A stretch of 23,118 bases of DNA from Betaproteobacteria bacterium (GTDB lineage: Bacteria; Pseudomonadota; Gammaproteobacteria; Burkholderiales; SG8-41). Shown here one piece after another: positions 1 to 7,271 of this stretch. The notes under the pieces were generated by a model, which was given only the letters and a program-made list of their open reading frames with translations, searched no databases and was not told the DNA's origin. The position numbers and the translations under genes are program-made. The first letter of the stretch is position 1. Every line of letters starts with the position of its first letter. The stretch spans positions 1 to 23,118 of the forward strand of contig JANYDM010000171.1 of NCBI GenBank assembly GCA_025363575.1. The letters run 5' to 3'.

Positions 1-179
1 TTGACGCTGTCCGTGCCGAATTTCGGCGTATACGAGCGCATCTCGTCGCCGCGCCCCGGCCGTTCTATCTTGATGACTTCGGCGCCCGCTTCGGCGAGCA
101 ACAAGGTCGCGAGCGGCCCCGGCAGCAGCGTGCTGAAATCCAGCACGCGCACGTCGGAGAGCGGCCCTTTTTTAATCAT
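1..179 (-). CDS. Family III CoA-transferase (CaiB/BaiF), N-terminal fragment at window edge
   Basis: Only the first 59 codons are inside the window; the rest lies beyond position 1. The visible part has the N-terminal signature of the CaiB/BaiF family: a start MIKKGPLSDVRVLDFS, then LPGPLATLLLAEAGAEVIK and IERPGRGDEMR, which form the first Rossmann-like unit that holds CoA. Family members move CoA between carboxylic acids. The ATG at 179-177 overlaps the TGA of the upstream dehydrogenase gene (178-176) in an ATGA arrangement, so the two are almost certainly co-transcribed and translationally coupled. The context of beta-oxidation genes suggests that it activates or recycles an acyl-CoA intermediate. 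The substrate cannot be told from this fragment. Confidence 0.88.
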   Translation of the reverse strand, partial: MIKKGPLSDVRVLDFSTLLPGPLATLLLAEAGAEVIKIERPGRGDEMRSYTPKFGTDSV

Positions 180-844
180 GCAAGTTTTACGGAGGCGGCG
201 CGCCCTTTGGCGACGCGCGCCCGCCGCGCCGGCGCATACGGTTGCTCGCCATATGCCTCGAACAGAGCTTGCGTCACGTCGAAATGATGCGCGAGACCGG
301 TGCGCTCGAGCAGCGCGATCGGCCCTTCGGGGTAGCCCAGACCGAGCTTCAGCGTCGTATCAAGATCGTCGGCTGTCGCCAGGCCTTCATCCAGACGGCG
401 CAATGCTGCGTTGTAATACGGCCGCACCAGCCGGTCGATGATGCGCCCGGCGAAATCGCCGCAGACTGCGACCTGCAGCCCCGCGTCTTCTATGATTTGT
501 CTGGCGGCAGCCAACGCAGCATCGCTCGTGCGCGGTTGCCGCACGAGCTCGATGAGATCGGTCGGCGCATCTTCGCCGAGGCGAAAGCGTGCAAAGCCGA
601 GCACGTTGGATCCTTCCTCGCCGCGGCCTTCCCCGGTGTGCTCGCCCAGCGACTCGTTGCCGAGCTCGATCAGCACGGCGACTTTGTCTTTCCATTTGCG
701 CAGCGATTTGGCGTGCCGGCCCGCGTGCTCGCCGATCATGACGACAACCTGCGCTGATTTCAGGTCTTTGACGGCGCCGGCAAGCAGCGCGTGCTCGTCG
801 GGAAACGAGCGGCTCAATCCGGTATCGAGTAGTGCGTATTGCAT
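176..844 (-). CDS. 3-hydroxyacyl-CoA dehydrogenase C-terminal-domain protein (second half of a PaaH-type enzyme)
   Basis: This is a 222-residue protein without the GxGxxG NAD-binding loop of a full dehydrogenase. Residues about 1-100 resemble the reduced Rossmann-fold domain found in the middle of PaaH-type enzymes. Residues about 100-205 are a 3HCDH C-terminal domain, with GDFAGRIIDRLVRPYYNAA, DLDTTLKLGLGYPEGP and a final YGEQPYAPA. In PaaH-type proteins of about 475-510 residues these two domains follow a complete dehydrogenase in one chain. Here that dehydrogenase is the adjacent upstream gene, in the same reading frame, separated by one TAG and four further codons. It may therefore be a natural two-subunit version or a fused gene split by a nonsense change. 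On its own it is unlikely to bind NAD. It overlaps the downstream CoA-transferase by 3 bp. Confidence 0.8.
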   Translation of the reverse strand: MQYALLDTGLSRSFPDEHALLAGAVKDLKSAQVVVMIGEHAGRHAKSLRKWKDKVAVLIELGNESLGEHTGEGRGEEGSNVLGFARFRLGEDAPTDLIELVRQPRTSDAALAAARQIIEDAGLQVAVCGDFAGRIIDRLVRPYYNAALRRLDEGLATADDLDTTLKLGLGYPEGPIALLERTGLAHHFDVTQALFEAYGEQPYAPARRARVAKGRAASVKLA

Positions 845-856
845 AAGCGTAGCTTT

Positions 857-1732
857 CTAGCCTCCAAACATCGCGTTGCCCGCGTACTTGAAAAATCCCT
901 GGCCGGTCTTGCGGCCGAGATGCCCCGCCGCAATCATGCGTTTCACCAGCGCCGGCACCGCGGCACGCGGATCGTGCGTGGACGCATAGAGCGCCTCCGC
1001 CACCAGCAGATGCGTGTCGAGTCCCACAAGATCGATCAATTCGAGCGGCCCGAGCGGATATCCCAGCCCGGTCTTGATTGCGCGGTCGATGTCCGCCGGC
1101 GCCGCGACACCGGCCTCGACCAGGCGGATTGCGTCGTTGTTGAACGGCACCAGGAAATAATTGAGGATGAAACCGGGATTGTCTTTGGTCTTGACCGCCG
1201 TCTGGCCCAGCGACTTGCAGAACGCCCACGCCGCGGCGAACGACTCGTCGCTCGTGCGTATGCCCGGCGACATCTCGACCAGCTTCATCAATTGCGCGGG
1301 CAGGCAGAAATGCATGCCTACGCAGCGCTCGTCGCGCCCCGATCCCGCGGCGATCTCAGTGATCGAGAGCGTGGAGGTGTTCGATGCGAACAAAGTGTGC
1401 GGCGGGCAGGCCTTGTTCAGTTGCGCAAGTAAATCATGCTTGACCTTGAGATCTTCGAACACCGCCTCGATCACGATGTCGCACGCCGCCATGTCGGCGA
1501 TCTTCGTCGTGCTGGACAAGTCGCCCATGATCTTGTCGACCTGCGGCTGCGTCAATTTCTTGCGCTCGACCGACTTCGCGAAAAAACCGGCCGTCTGCTT
1601 GCGCGCGCGGTCCAGCGCATCCTGCCGCGTGTCGTACACGATCGTCTTGAACCCGGCGCGTGCCGCCACGATCGCGATGCCCGCGCCCATGGTGCCGCTG
1701 CCGGCAACGCCTACTGTTTTTATTTCAGACAT
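857..1732 (-). CDS. 3-hydroxyacyl-CoA dehydrogenase (NAD-dependent)
   Basis: The protein has 291 residues, the usual length of a single-unit 3-hydroxyacyl-CoA (3-hydroxybutyryl-CoA) dehydrogenase. It oxidises the L-3-hydroxyacyl-CoA to the 3-keto thioester in beta-oxidation. The NAD loop GSGTMGAGIA is at residues 11-20, and SNTSTLSITEIA lies near 118. The catalytic His-Glu dyad is H141/E153, with the normal spacing of 12, within GMHFCLPAQLMKLVEM. The usual Asn after HFF is not kept, since the motif reads HFCLP. The C-terminal domain ends with GRKTGQGFFKY. The ATG at 1732 is preferred over an upstream in-frame ATG at 1816 because a GGAAAGAG ribosome site precedes it and because the extension would be encoded by repeat DNA. 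A cytoplasmic partner of the next gene is likely. Confidence 0.9.
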   Translation of the reverse strand: MSEIKTVGVAGSGTMGAGIAIVAARAGFKTIVYDTRQDALDRARKQTAGFFAKSVERKKLTQPQVDKIMGDLSSTTKIADMAACDIVIEAVFEDLKVKHDLLAQLNKACPPHTLFASNTSTLSITEIAAGSGRDERCVGMHFCLPAQLMKLVEMSPGIRTSDESFAAAWAFCKSLGQTAVKTKDNPGFILNYFLVPFNNDAIRLVEAGVAAPADIDRAIKTGLGYPLGPLELIDLVGLDTHLLVAEALYASTHDPRAAVPALVKRMIAAGHLGRKTGQGFFKYAGNAMFGG

Positions 1733-1753
1733 TCTCTTTCCTAAAGCATTTTC

Positions 1754-2010
1754 AGCCGCAGATAAATTCTTATTAATACCCCCTTGAGGGTACGCAGATA
1801 AACGCGGATGAATCAAAAGCAGATCGAATCCCGCGTTGAGGTGGATTTTATCTGTATGTATCCGTTTTATCCGTGGCTGAGCTGATTATTTCCCGATTTG
1901 CAGCTGCGGATCAACAGAGATAAACGCGGATGACCCCGGAAAAGCATACGGACAATTCATTTTTTCGGAGCAATTTGCCTTTACTTTTTTTTCTGCGTGT
2001 ATCTGCCGCT
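1754..2010. repeat. Cluster of decayed AGCCGCAGATAAA-type intergenic repeats
   Basis: The 286-bp gap between the acyl-CoA dehydrogenase and the 3-hydroxyacyl-CoA dehydrogenase is filled with related repeat units. AGCCGCAGATAAA is at 1754-1766, identical to the terminal repeat of the element at 10543-10648. A 16-mer AGATAAACGCGGATGA occurs twice in direct orientation, at 1796-1811 and 1918-1933. Inverted, imperfect units sit around 1843-1883 (TTTATCCG and TTATCTG motifs) and at 2000-2010 (TATCTGCCGCT). No coding potential is seen. The region probably represents two or more overlapping degenerate insertions and separates two parts of what would otherwise be one operon. Confidence 0.75.
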
Positions 2011-2018
2011 ACAACGCT

Positions 2019-3185
2019 TTACTTTTTTATAAAACTGCGTCCGATTAGCTGCCGATGAATCTGATTGGTGCCTTCCCATATCTGCGTGATTTTTGCGTCG
2101 CGCATCAACCGCTCGACGCGGTAATCCTTGCAATAGCCGTAGCCGCCGTGCAGCTGCACCGCGTCAGTTGCGATGCGCATTGCGAGATCGGATGCGCGCA
2201 TCTTGAGCATGGACGCTTCGATGCCGAAGTCCGCGCCGCCGCCGTCAACCAGGCGCGCCACATGCCACAGCCAGGCTTCGCACATCGCAAGGTCGGTCGC
2301 CATGTCGGCGAGCATGAATTGTATGCCCTGGAATTCGACGATCTTGCGGCCGGATTGCTTGCGCTCGTTGATATAGGCAATCGCGTCCTCGAACGCCGCG
2401 CGGGCAATGCCGAGTGCGTGAGCGGCGACGCTGGGCCGCGACTTGTTCAGCGACGCCAGCAGGATCTTCAGCCCTTCGCCGGGATTGCCGAGCAGATTCG
2501 AGCGCGGCACGCGGCAATTGTCGAACGCCAGCGCCGCCGTGCTCGACGCGTGCATCCCCATCTTTTCTTCCTCGCGCACTACCTTGAGTCCCGGCGTGCC
2601 CTTCTCCAGCAATAAAACAGAGATCGCACCTTTGCTGTCGGCGATTTCGCTCCACTTGCCGAACAGCATGTAGAGGTCGGCATGCGCGCCGTTGGTTATG
2701 AAGGTCTTCGTCCCGTTGACGACGATCGCATCGCCATCAGGCCTGAATTCGGTTTTCATGCCGGTCGCGTCCGATCCGGCCGCCGGCTCCGTAATGGTCA
2801 GCGAAGCAATGCCGCCGTCGACCATGACGGGCAGCAGGCGCTTCTTCTGCTCTTCGGTGCCGAAATCGATCAGCGGCTTGATCGCGTGAAAATTGGTTGC
2901 CCATACGATGCCGGTGGACGCGCAGGCCTTGGAAATCTCGCGCACGCATTCGATATAGGCAGCGTACGACATTTGCGCGCCGCCATACGCTTCCGGTATG
3001 AACATCGCGTTGAGGCCGAGCGCATTGATGGCCTTTACGTTTTCGTGCGGAAATTGGCCGCTGCGGTCGTACTGCTCCGCGCGCCGCATGATGTCGCCGC
3101 GCGCGAGCTTGCGCACGCTCTCGAGCAGCATTGCTTCTTCCTGCGGCAACACCAGCGCCGCGTCCAGGCGATCAAGAACGTTCAA
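2019..3185 (-). CDS. aliB: Acyl-CoA dehydrogenase, candidate cyclohexanecarboxyl-CoA dehydrogenase
   Basis: This FAD-dependent acyl-CoA dehydrogenase has 388 residues from the TTG at 3185. Family marks include LTITEPAAGSDATGMKT, FITNGAHADLYMLF, LHGGYGYCKDYRVERLMRDAK and the catalytic Glu in IWEGTNQIHR near residue 371. The TTG start overlaps the TGA of the upstream SDR gene and is preceded by AGGGG. It keeps the N-terminal helix (LVLPQEEAMLLESVRKLA), which the first ATG at 3131 would remove, and gives the usual family length. Family members introduce a 2,3 double bond into an acyl-CoA. In this set of ligase, hydratase, SDR and BadI-like hydrolase, the expected job is dehydrogenation of cyclohexanecarboxyl-CoA to cyclohex-1-ene-1-carboxyl-CoA (AliB role). 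The family is certain; the substrate is inferred from the neighbours. Confidence 0.85.
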   Translation of the reverse strand: MNVLDRLDAALVLPQEEAMLLESVRKLARGDIMRRAEQYDRSGQFPHENVKAINALGLNAMFIPEAYGGAQMSYAAYIECVREISKACASTGIVWATNFHAIKPLIDFGTEEQKKRLLPVMVDGGIASLTITEPAAGSDATGMKTEFRPDGDAIVVNGTKTFITNGAHADLYMLFGKWSEIADSKGAISVLLLEKGTPGLKVVREEEKMGMHASSTAALAFDNCRVPRSNLLGNPGEGLKILLASLNKSRPSVAAHALGIARAAFEDAIAYINERKQSGRKIVEFQGIQFMLADMATDLAMCEAWLWHVARLVDGGGADFGIEASMLKMRASDLAMRIATDAVQLHGGYGYCKDYRVERLMRDAKITQIWEGTNQIHRQLIGRSFIKK

Positions 3186-3925
3186 TGGTTGATCCCCTGC
3201 GCACCGTCGATGTAAATCGTCTCGCCGGTCAGGAACGGAATATCCTCGCTGAAAATCGCCGCCACCAGCTTCGCGACATCGGAGGTCTTGCCGGTCGCGC
3301 CCGACGGGATGCGCTTCTTCAGATAGTCTGCGAGCGGCCCGCTCGTCATCGCATCGCGATTGAGGTCGGTCACGATATAACCGGGTGCGACGTCGAGCAC
3401 GCGTATGCCGCGGTTCGCCCATTCGACCGCGAGACAGCGCGTGATCGCGCCGACTGCCGCCTTCGACGCGCAGTAGGCGACATTGCGCTTGACGCCGACC
3501 TTGTCGAAGAAAGAGCCAATGTTGACGATAGACCCGCCGCCGCTTTTGACGAGGTGCGGATACGCCTCGCGGCATGCCGCGAATACCGCGGTGGCATTCG
3601 TCGCCATCACTTTTTCGTACGTCGCCGTCGCCAGCTTGTCGCTGGCGCCGTCGAGATGAATGCCCGCATTGTTGACGAGCCCGTGCAGCGCACCGGCCTT
3701 TTCCACAACCGCGGCAAACGCCGTCTTAAGACTCGCTTCATCGGTAACATCGCAGGCGACATTGACGAAGTGGCCGGCGTGGGCTTTGGCTGCCTGCGTT
3801 TCGGGACCGCCGCCCTTGCGCGTCAGGCAGGCGACCATAAACCCGCGCTGCGCCAGCTCGACCGCGATCGCCGCGCCTATGCCGCGGCTGGCGCCGGTAA
3901 CTGCGATGACGTTGCCCTTCTCCAT
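3182..3925 (-). CDS. badH: SDR-family dehydrogenase, candidate 2-hydroxycyclohexanecarboxyl-CoA dehydrogenase
   Basis: This classical short-chain dehydrogenase has 247 residues. The cofactor loop TGASRGIG is at 10-17, NNAG at 85-88, the catalytic Ser at about 138 (NIGS), and YCASK with Tyr151 and Lys155. It also has PGYIVTDL after the active site and an FLTGETIYIDG C-terminal motif. The ATG at 3925 lies 1 bp from the stop of the preceding hydratase and the 3' end overlaps the next gene, so it sits inside a tight operon. By sequence alone it could equally be called a FabG-like 3-oxoacyl reductase. The BadH role, oxidising the ring hydroxyl to 2-ketocyclohexanecarboxyl-CoA, is inferred because hydratase, dehydrogenase, ligase and BadI-like genes surround it. 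Confidence 0.82.
   Translation of the reverse strand: MEKGNVIAVTGASRGIGAAIAVELAQRGFMVACLTRKGGGPETQAAKAHAGHFVNVACDVTDEASLKTAFAAVVEKAGALHGLVNNAGIHLDGASDKLATATYEKVMATNATAVFAACREAYPHLVKSGGGSIVNIGSFFDKVGVKRNVAYCASKAAVGAITRCLAVEWANRGIRVLDVAPGYIVTDLNRDAMTSGPLADYLKKRIPSGATGKTSDVAKLVAAIFSEDIPFLTGETIYIDGAQGINH
3194..3198 (-). promoter_or_regulatory. Ribosome binding site supporting the TTG start at 3185
   Basis: AGGGG on the minus strand lies 8 nt before the TTG at 3185, inside the last codons of the SDR gene. It supports translation of the acyl-CoA dehydrogenase from the overlapping TTG rather than from the ATG 54 bp further on. Confidence 0.5.
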
Positions 3926-3926
3926 C

Positions 3927-4706
3927 TTATTTGTCCTTGAACTGCGGCTTGCGCTTGTTCGCAAATGCATCCATGCCTTCCGCCGCGTCCGCGGTCTGGA
4001 ATGCGAGCGTGGACAGATTTGCCTCAACGCGCAGGCCTTCAGCGACCGGATTGTCCAGCGCGCGCTTGATTGCTTCGCGCGCAAAACCGAGCACGGGCAG
4101 GCTGTAACCGGAGAATTCACGCGCGTAGACGAGGCCCTGCGCAACCGCGTCGCCTTCGATTAAGCGATGGACGAGACCAATGCGCGCCGCCTCTTCGGCA
4201 TCGACGGTGCGGCCGGTCATGATCATTTCGAGCGCCCGCGGCTCGCCGATGGCGCGCGGCAGGCGTTGCGTGCCGCCATAGCCGGGAATGAGGCCGAGCT
4301 TGATTTCGGGCAAGCCCATCTTCGCGTTCTTCGTCGCAATACGGAAGGTGCACGCCAGCGCGAGCTCCAACCCGCCGCCGAACGCGTAGCCGTTAATGAT
4401 GGCTAATGACGGCATCGGCAACTTGTCCAGCTTCGCAAAAACCGCCTGCCCCATTTCCGCACCCTCTTTTTGCGCAACGAGCGTACGGCCGGTCAGCTCT
4501 TTGATGTCCGCGCCGGCGCAAAACGCTTTGCTGCCCGCACCCGTGATAAGCAGCGCGCGCGCATCGCCGGCGGCAACTTCATCGAACGCGCGGCCGAGGT
4601 CCGCGATCAGCGCGAACGACAGCGCATTGAGCGCGTCGGGACGGTTCAGCGTGATGAGCGCGAATTCTTCGATACGGGTAAGTTCGACGGACATGATGGT
4701 CTGCAT
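3927..4706 (-). CDS. badK: Enoyl-CoA hydratase, candidate cyclohex-1-ene-1-carboxyl-CoA hydratase
   Basis: This crotonase-fold protein has 259 residues, the usual length. The oxyanion-hole segment AFCAGADIKE is at about 61-70. Both catalytic glutamates of true hydratases are present: E114 in GGGLELAL and E134 in LPEIKLGLIPG, followed by YGGTQRLPR. The C-terminal FANKRKPQFKDK is also typical. It should add water to a 2-enoyl-CoA. It starts 10 bp after the ligase stop and ends 1 bp before the SDR start. In this operon the BadK step (ring hydration giving 2-hydroxycyclohexanecarboxyl-CoA) fits best. A general short-chain enoyl-CoA hydratase is the alternative. A second possible start (Met5, 4694) cannot be excluded, as neither has a strong ribosome site. 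Confidence 0.85.
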   Translation of the reverse strand: MQTIMSVELTRIEEFALITLNRPDALNALSFALIADLGRAFDEVAAGDARALLITGAGSKAFCAGADIKELTGRTLVAQKEGAEMGQAVFAKLDKLPMPSLAIINGYAFGGGLELALACTFRIATKNAKMGLPEIKLGLIPGYGGTQRLPRAIGEPRALEMIMTGRTVDAEEAARIGLVHRLIEGDAVAQGLVYAREFSGYSLPVLGFAREAIKRALDNPVAEGLRVEANLSTLAFQTADAAEGMDAFANKRKPQFKDK

Positions 4707-4716
4707 TATGAAGCAA

Positions 4717-6399
4717 TTAGGCTTTACGCTTTTCCGGACTCACCCAGCGCACCGCCGCCGGCTTGATTTTGCCGGCCTTGGCCATTTCGACGAGTTCGCG
4801 TTTGAGGATCTTGCCGCTGGCGGTCTGCGGGAACGCATCCATGCAGATGAAGAATTCGGGCATGTCGTATTTGGAAAGACCGTGCTCGTGCAGATGACCC
4901 AGCATCAGGTCGCCGTCTACCGTTGCGCCGGATCGCGCGATGATTGCAAGGCATACGCGTTCGCCCAGCCGCTCATCGGCAACCGGAAACGCCGCGGCTT
5001 TGAGCACCGCCGGATGTTTGACCGTCAGGTTCTCGATGTGTGCCGGATAGATATTGTGACCGCCGCGGATGATCAGGTCTTTCTTGCGTCCGACGATTTG
5101 CAGATTGCCTTTGGCGTCGAAGCGCCCGAGATCGCCGCTCATGAACCAGCCGCCGGCGTTGAAAGAATTCTCCGTCGCGCTCTGGTTGTTGAAATAGCCC
5201 AGCGTCAGCAATCCGCCGCGCGTGCCGATTTCACCCAGATCGCCTGGCTTCGCCTCAATGTCGGGATTCTCCTGGTCCCACAGCCGCGTTTCGTATCCGT
5301 GACATGCCCGCCCGCAAGTCGACGTGATGACATCAACGTCGTCGTCCGGCAGCGTGTACTGGTGCGAGCCGTTCTCGGTCATGCCGTAGATGTTCTGCGG
5401 CTTGATGCCCATATCGAGGAAAGACCTGGCCGTCTGCGGCGGAATGACGGACCCAGCCATATAGAACAGATTCACCTTGCCGAGTTTCGCCATGCCGCGC
5501 GCCTTCATGTCGGCAAGGATGTCCATCGCGTGCGTTGGCACGCCCATTACGTAGGTTGCGCCGGTCTCCACGATCCAATCGAGCGGTTTCTTGCCCGGCG
5601 GCAGATCGTTGACCACGACTTCAAAGCCGGCGGCGAGACTTTGCTCGATGGCGACCGTGCCGATGTGATGCGACAAGGGACTGTGGCTGAACAATAGGGT
5701 CTTGTCGTCGTGGTGCCAGTCTTTAACCATCGCGCGGCCGTTCGCGAGCAGCGTATTGTCGGAATGCAGCACGCCTTTGGGCATGCCGGTAGTACCCGAC
5801 GTGAACGCGAGATAGACGATCTTGTCCGGGTTGAGATCGGCTTCCGGCAAAGCGCCGGGTTCGCTGCCGAACGCGGGAAACGCTGCGTAGCCGTCCGCTG
5901 CGGCGAGCTCCGTCCCGACCGGGGACAGACGGCAAATGCGCTTCATCGCCGGCAATGCTTTGGCTGCGGCGAAGACATCCGCGCGGTCCGCGTCCGCGCC
6001 ATAACCCGTCTGCGCAAACAATGCCGCCGTTTGTATGCGATCGAGCAGCTGGACGATGTCCGCAACCGTGTAATTCTGGTGCAGCGACGGATTGCACACA
6101 TAGCCGTTGCGCGAGCACGCGAGGAAGATGACCACTGCTTCGATGCGGTTCGGCAGCCACACTGATACCCGCTGCCCGCGCTTCAGGCCCGCCGCGTGCA
6201 TGTCGGCGGCCAGCGCATCGACCCACTGCGCAAGCTGCGACCACGTGATGCGGCGCTGGCTGTCACGCAGCGCGTAAGCCTGCGGGCGCGTAGCCGCGTG
6301 TCCGCGCAACAGCGAATACAAAGTATCGCCGCGCCACACGCCGCTCGCGTAATACCCGTGCGCGGTCTGCGGATCGTGCAGCGTGAGTATCCTGCTCAT
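4717..6399 (-). CDS. aliA: AMP-forming acyl-CoA ligase, candidate cyclohexanecarboxylate-CoA ligase
   Basis: This 560-residue member of the ANL superfamily activates a carboxylate through an acyl-AMP to its CoA thioester. The phosphate-binding loop FTSGTTGMPKG is at about 199-209. It also has YGMTENGSH, the hinge region with GGWFMSGDLGRFD and VGRKKDLIIRGG, NIYPAHIE, and the adenylation lysine at about 530 in TASGKILKREL. The N-terminal part (VWLPNRIEAVVIFLACSRNG) resembles cyclohexanecarboxylate- and medium-chain-acid ligases. No signal or membrane segment is seen, so it is cytoplasmic. It lies 6 bp after the BadI-like gene. As the only ligase of the set it should catalyse the entry step. The substrate is inferred from the partner enzymes, mainly the BadI-like hydrolase. 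Confidence 0.85.
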   Translation of the reverse strand: MSRILTLHDPQTAHGYYASGVWRGDTLYSLLRGHAATRPQAYALRDSQRRITWSQLAQWVDALAADMHAAGLKRGQRVSVWLPNRIEAVVIFLACSRNGYVCNPSLHQNYTVADIVQLLDRIQTAALFAQTGYGADADRADVFAAAKALPAMKRICRLSPVGTELAAADGYAAFPAFGSEPGALPEADLNPDKIVYLAFTSGTTGMPKGVLHSDNTLLANGRAMVKDWHHDDKTLLFSHSPLSHHIGTVAIEQSLAAGFEVVVNDLPPGKKPLDWIVETGATYVMGVPTHAMDILADMKARGMAKLGKVNLFYMAGSVIPPQTARSFLDMGIKPQNIYGMTENGSHQYTLPDDDVDVITSTCGRACHGYETRLWDQENPDIEAKPGDLGEIGTRGGLLTLGYFNNQSATENSFNAGGWFMSGDLGRFDAKGNLQIVGRKKDLIIRGGHNIYPAHIENLTVKHPAVLKAAAFPVADERLGERVCLAIIARSGATVDGDLMLGHLHEHGLSKYDMPEFFICMDAFPQTASGKILKRELVEMAKAGKIKPAAVRWVSPEKRKA

Positions 6400-6405
6400 G
6401 CCGCT

Positions 6406-7185
6406 TTAGTGCCCGAACTTGTCCGTATCCGGCTTGCGCTTCTCGCGCATGGATGCGCCGAGCTCCTTGGATTCGTCGGTATCGAGATAGAGCCGCAGCA
6501 GCAGATCGTGCGAGATGCGGCCAAGGCCGCCGACGCCGCCGTGGCGCGCTGTAAAGGCGGCCTTGATCGATGCAAGCGCGAACGCGCCGCGCTCGGAGAT
6601 GGCCGTCGCCATCGCGCGCGTTTCTTCCAATAGCTTGTCGTCGGGCACGACTTTGTTGATCAGCCCGATCTCCAGTGCATCACGCGCCGTCAGCTTGGGG
6701 TTGGCGAACCACATCTCCTTGGCTTTTTTCTTGCCGACGAGGTCTTCGAGATACCAGGTGCCGTAACCGGCGTCGAAGCTGCCCATCATCGGGCCGACCT
6801 GACGAAATATCGCGCTTTCCTTGGCAATGGTGATGTCGCACATCACCTGCAGCACCTGGCCGCCGCCGACGGCGAAGCCGTTGACCATCGCGATCACCGG
6901 TTTCTGCAAGCGGTCTATGCTTTCGTAGATTTCGAGCGTCGGCAGCATGCCTGCATACAGCGTGCTGTCTTCAAGACCGCCTTTGCGCCCGCCGATGCAG
7001 AAGAATTTGTCGCCAGCGCCGGTGATCACCAGCACGCGCGTGCGCGTCTCGCGCCGGATGTCGTTGATGCAGTCGCGGATCTCGTGGCACATCTGCGCGG
7101 TGAACATGTTGCCGTCGTCCGGGCGGTTCAGCGTGAGCCAGCCGATGGCGCCTTCTTCTTTGTACAAAATGGTTTCGAATGCCAT
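6406..7185 (-). CDS. badI: BadI/MenB-type crotonase, candidate 2-ketocyclohexanecarboxyl-CoA hydrolase (ring opening)
   Basis: This 259-residue protein belongs to the BadI/MenB branch of the crotonase fold and is not a hydratase. Diagnostic parts are FAVGGGQVLQVMCDITIA, QVGPMMGSFDAGYGT (129-143), VGKKKAKEMWF and a C-terminal LYLDTDESKE followed by EKRKPD. As I recall them, Rhodopseudomonas BadI has the closely similar QVGPKMGSVDPGYGT and YDTDESRE. Like BadI, and unlike MenB, it has Thr rather than Ser in the YGT position. BadI hydrolyses the ring ketone to pimelyl-CoA. MenB (naphthoate synthase) is the main alternative, but no menaquinone genes are near, while ligase, hydratase, SDR and acyl-CoA dehydrogenase follow directly. 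This is the protein that best identifies the pathway. Confidence 0.82.
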   Translation of the reverse strand: MAFETILYKEEGAIGWLTLNRPDDGNMFTAQMCHEIRDCINDIRRETRTRVLVITGAGDKFFCIGGRKGGLEDSTLYAGMLPTLEIYESIDRLQKPVIAMVNGFAVGGGQVLQVMCDITIAKESAIFRQVGPMMGSFDAGYGTWYLEDLVGKKKAKEMWFANPKLTARDALEIGLINKVVPDDKLLEETRAMATAISERGAFALASIKAAFTARHGGVGGLGRISHDLLLRLYLDTDESKELGASMREKRKPDTDKFGH

Positions 7186-7271
7186 GACTGCCGCCGCTTT
7201 TCAGTGAGGAAGGGAGAGTGCCTACGCCGATGAGCCGGCGACGATATTTTAAACCATCCCGACGCGTCGAT

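Noticed and set aside
387..1229. 280-codon minus-strand frame spanning both dehydrogenase genes
   Set aside because: It is an alternative frame of the two real genes, rich in Arg and Gly with no family motif.
4396..5697. 433-codon plus-strand frame
   Set aside because: It lies opposite the acyl-CoA ligase, has Arg/Ala/His-rich composition without any motif, and has no ribosome site. It is a shadow of the high-GC codon bias.
6406..7185. Calling the BadI-like protein MenB (naphthoate synthase)
   Set aside because: The folds share motifs, but Thr instead of Ser in the YGT position, the BadI-like C-terminus and the ligase/hydratase/SDR/dehydrogenase neighbours favour a ring hydrolase. MenB remains the stated alternative.
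7226..7242. CGCCG/CGGCG stem-loop in the gap before the BadI-like gene
   Set aside because: It has only five base pairs and no T-run on the transcribed strand, so it was not called a terminator.
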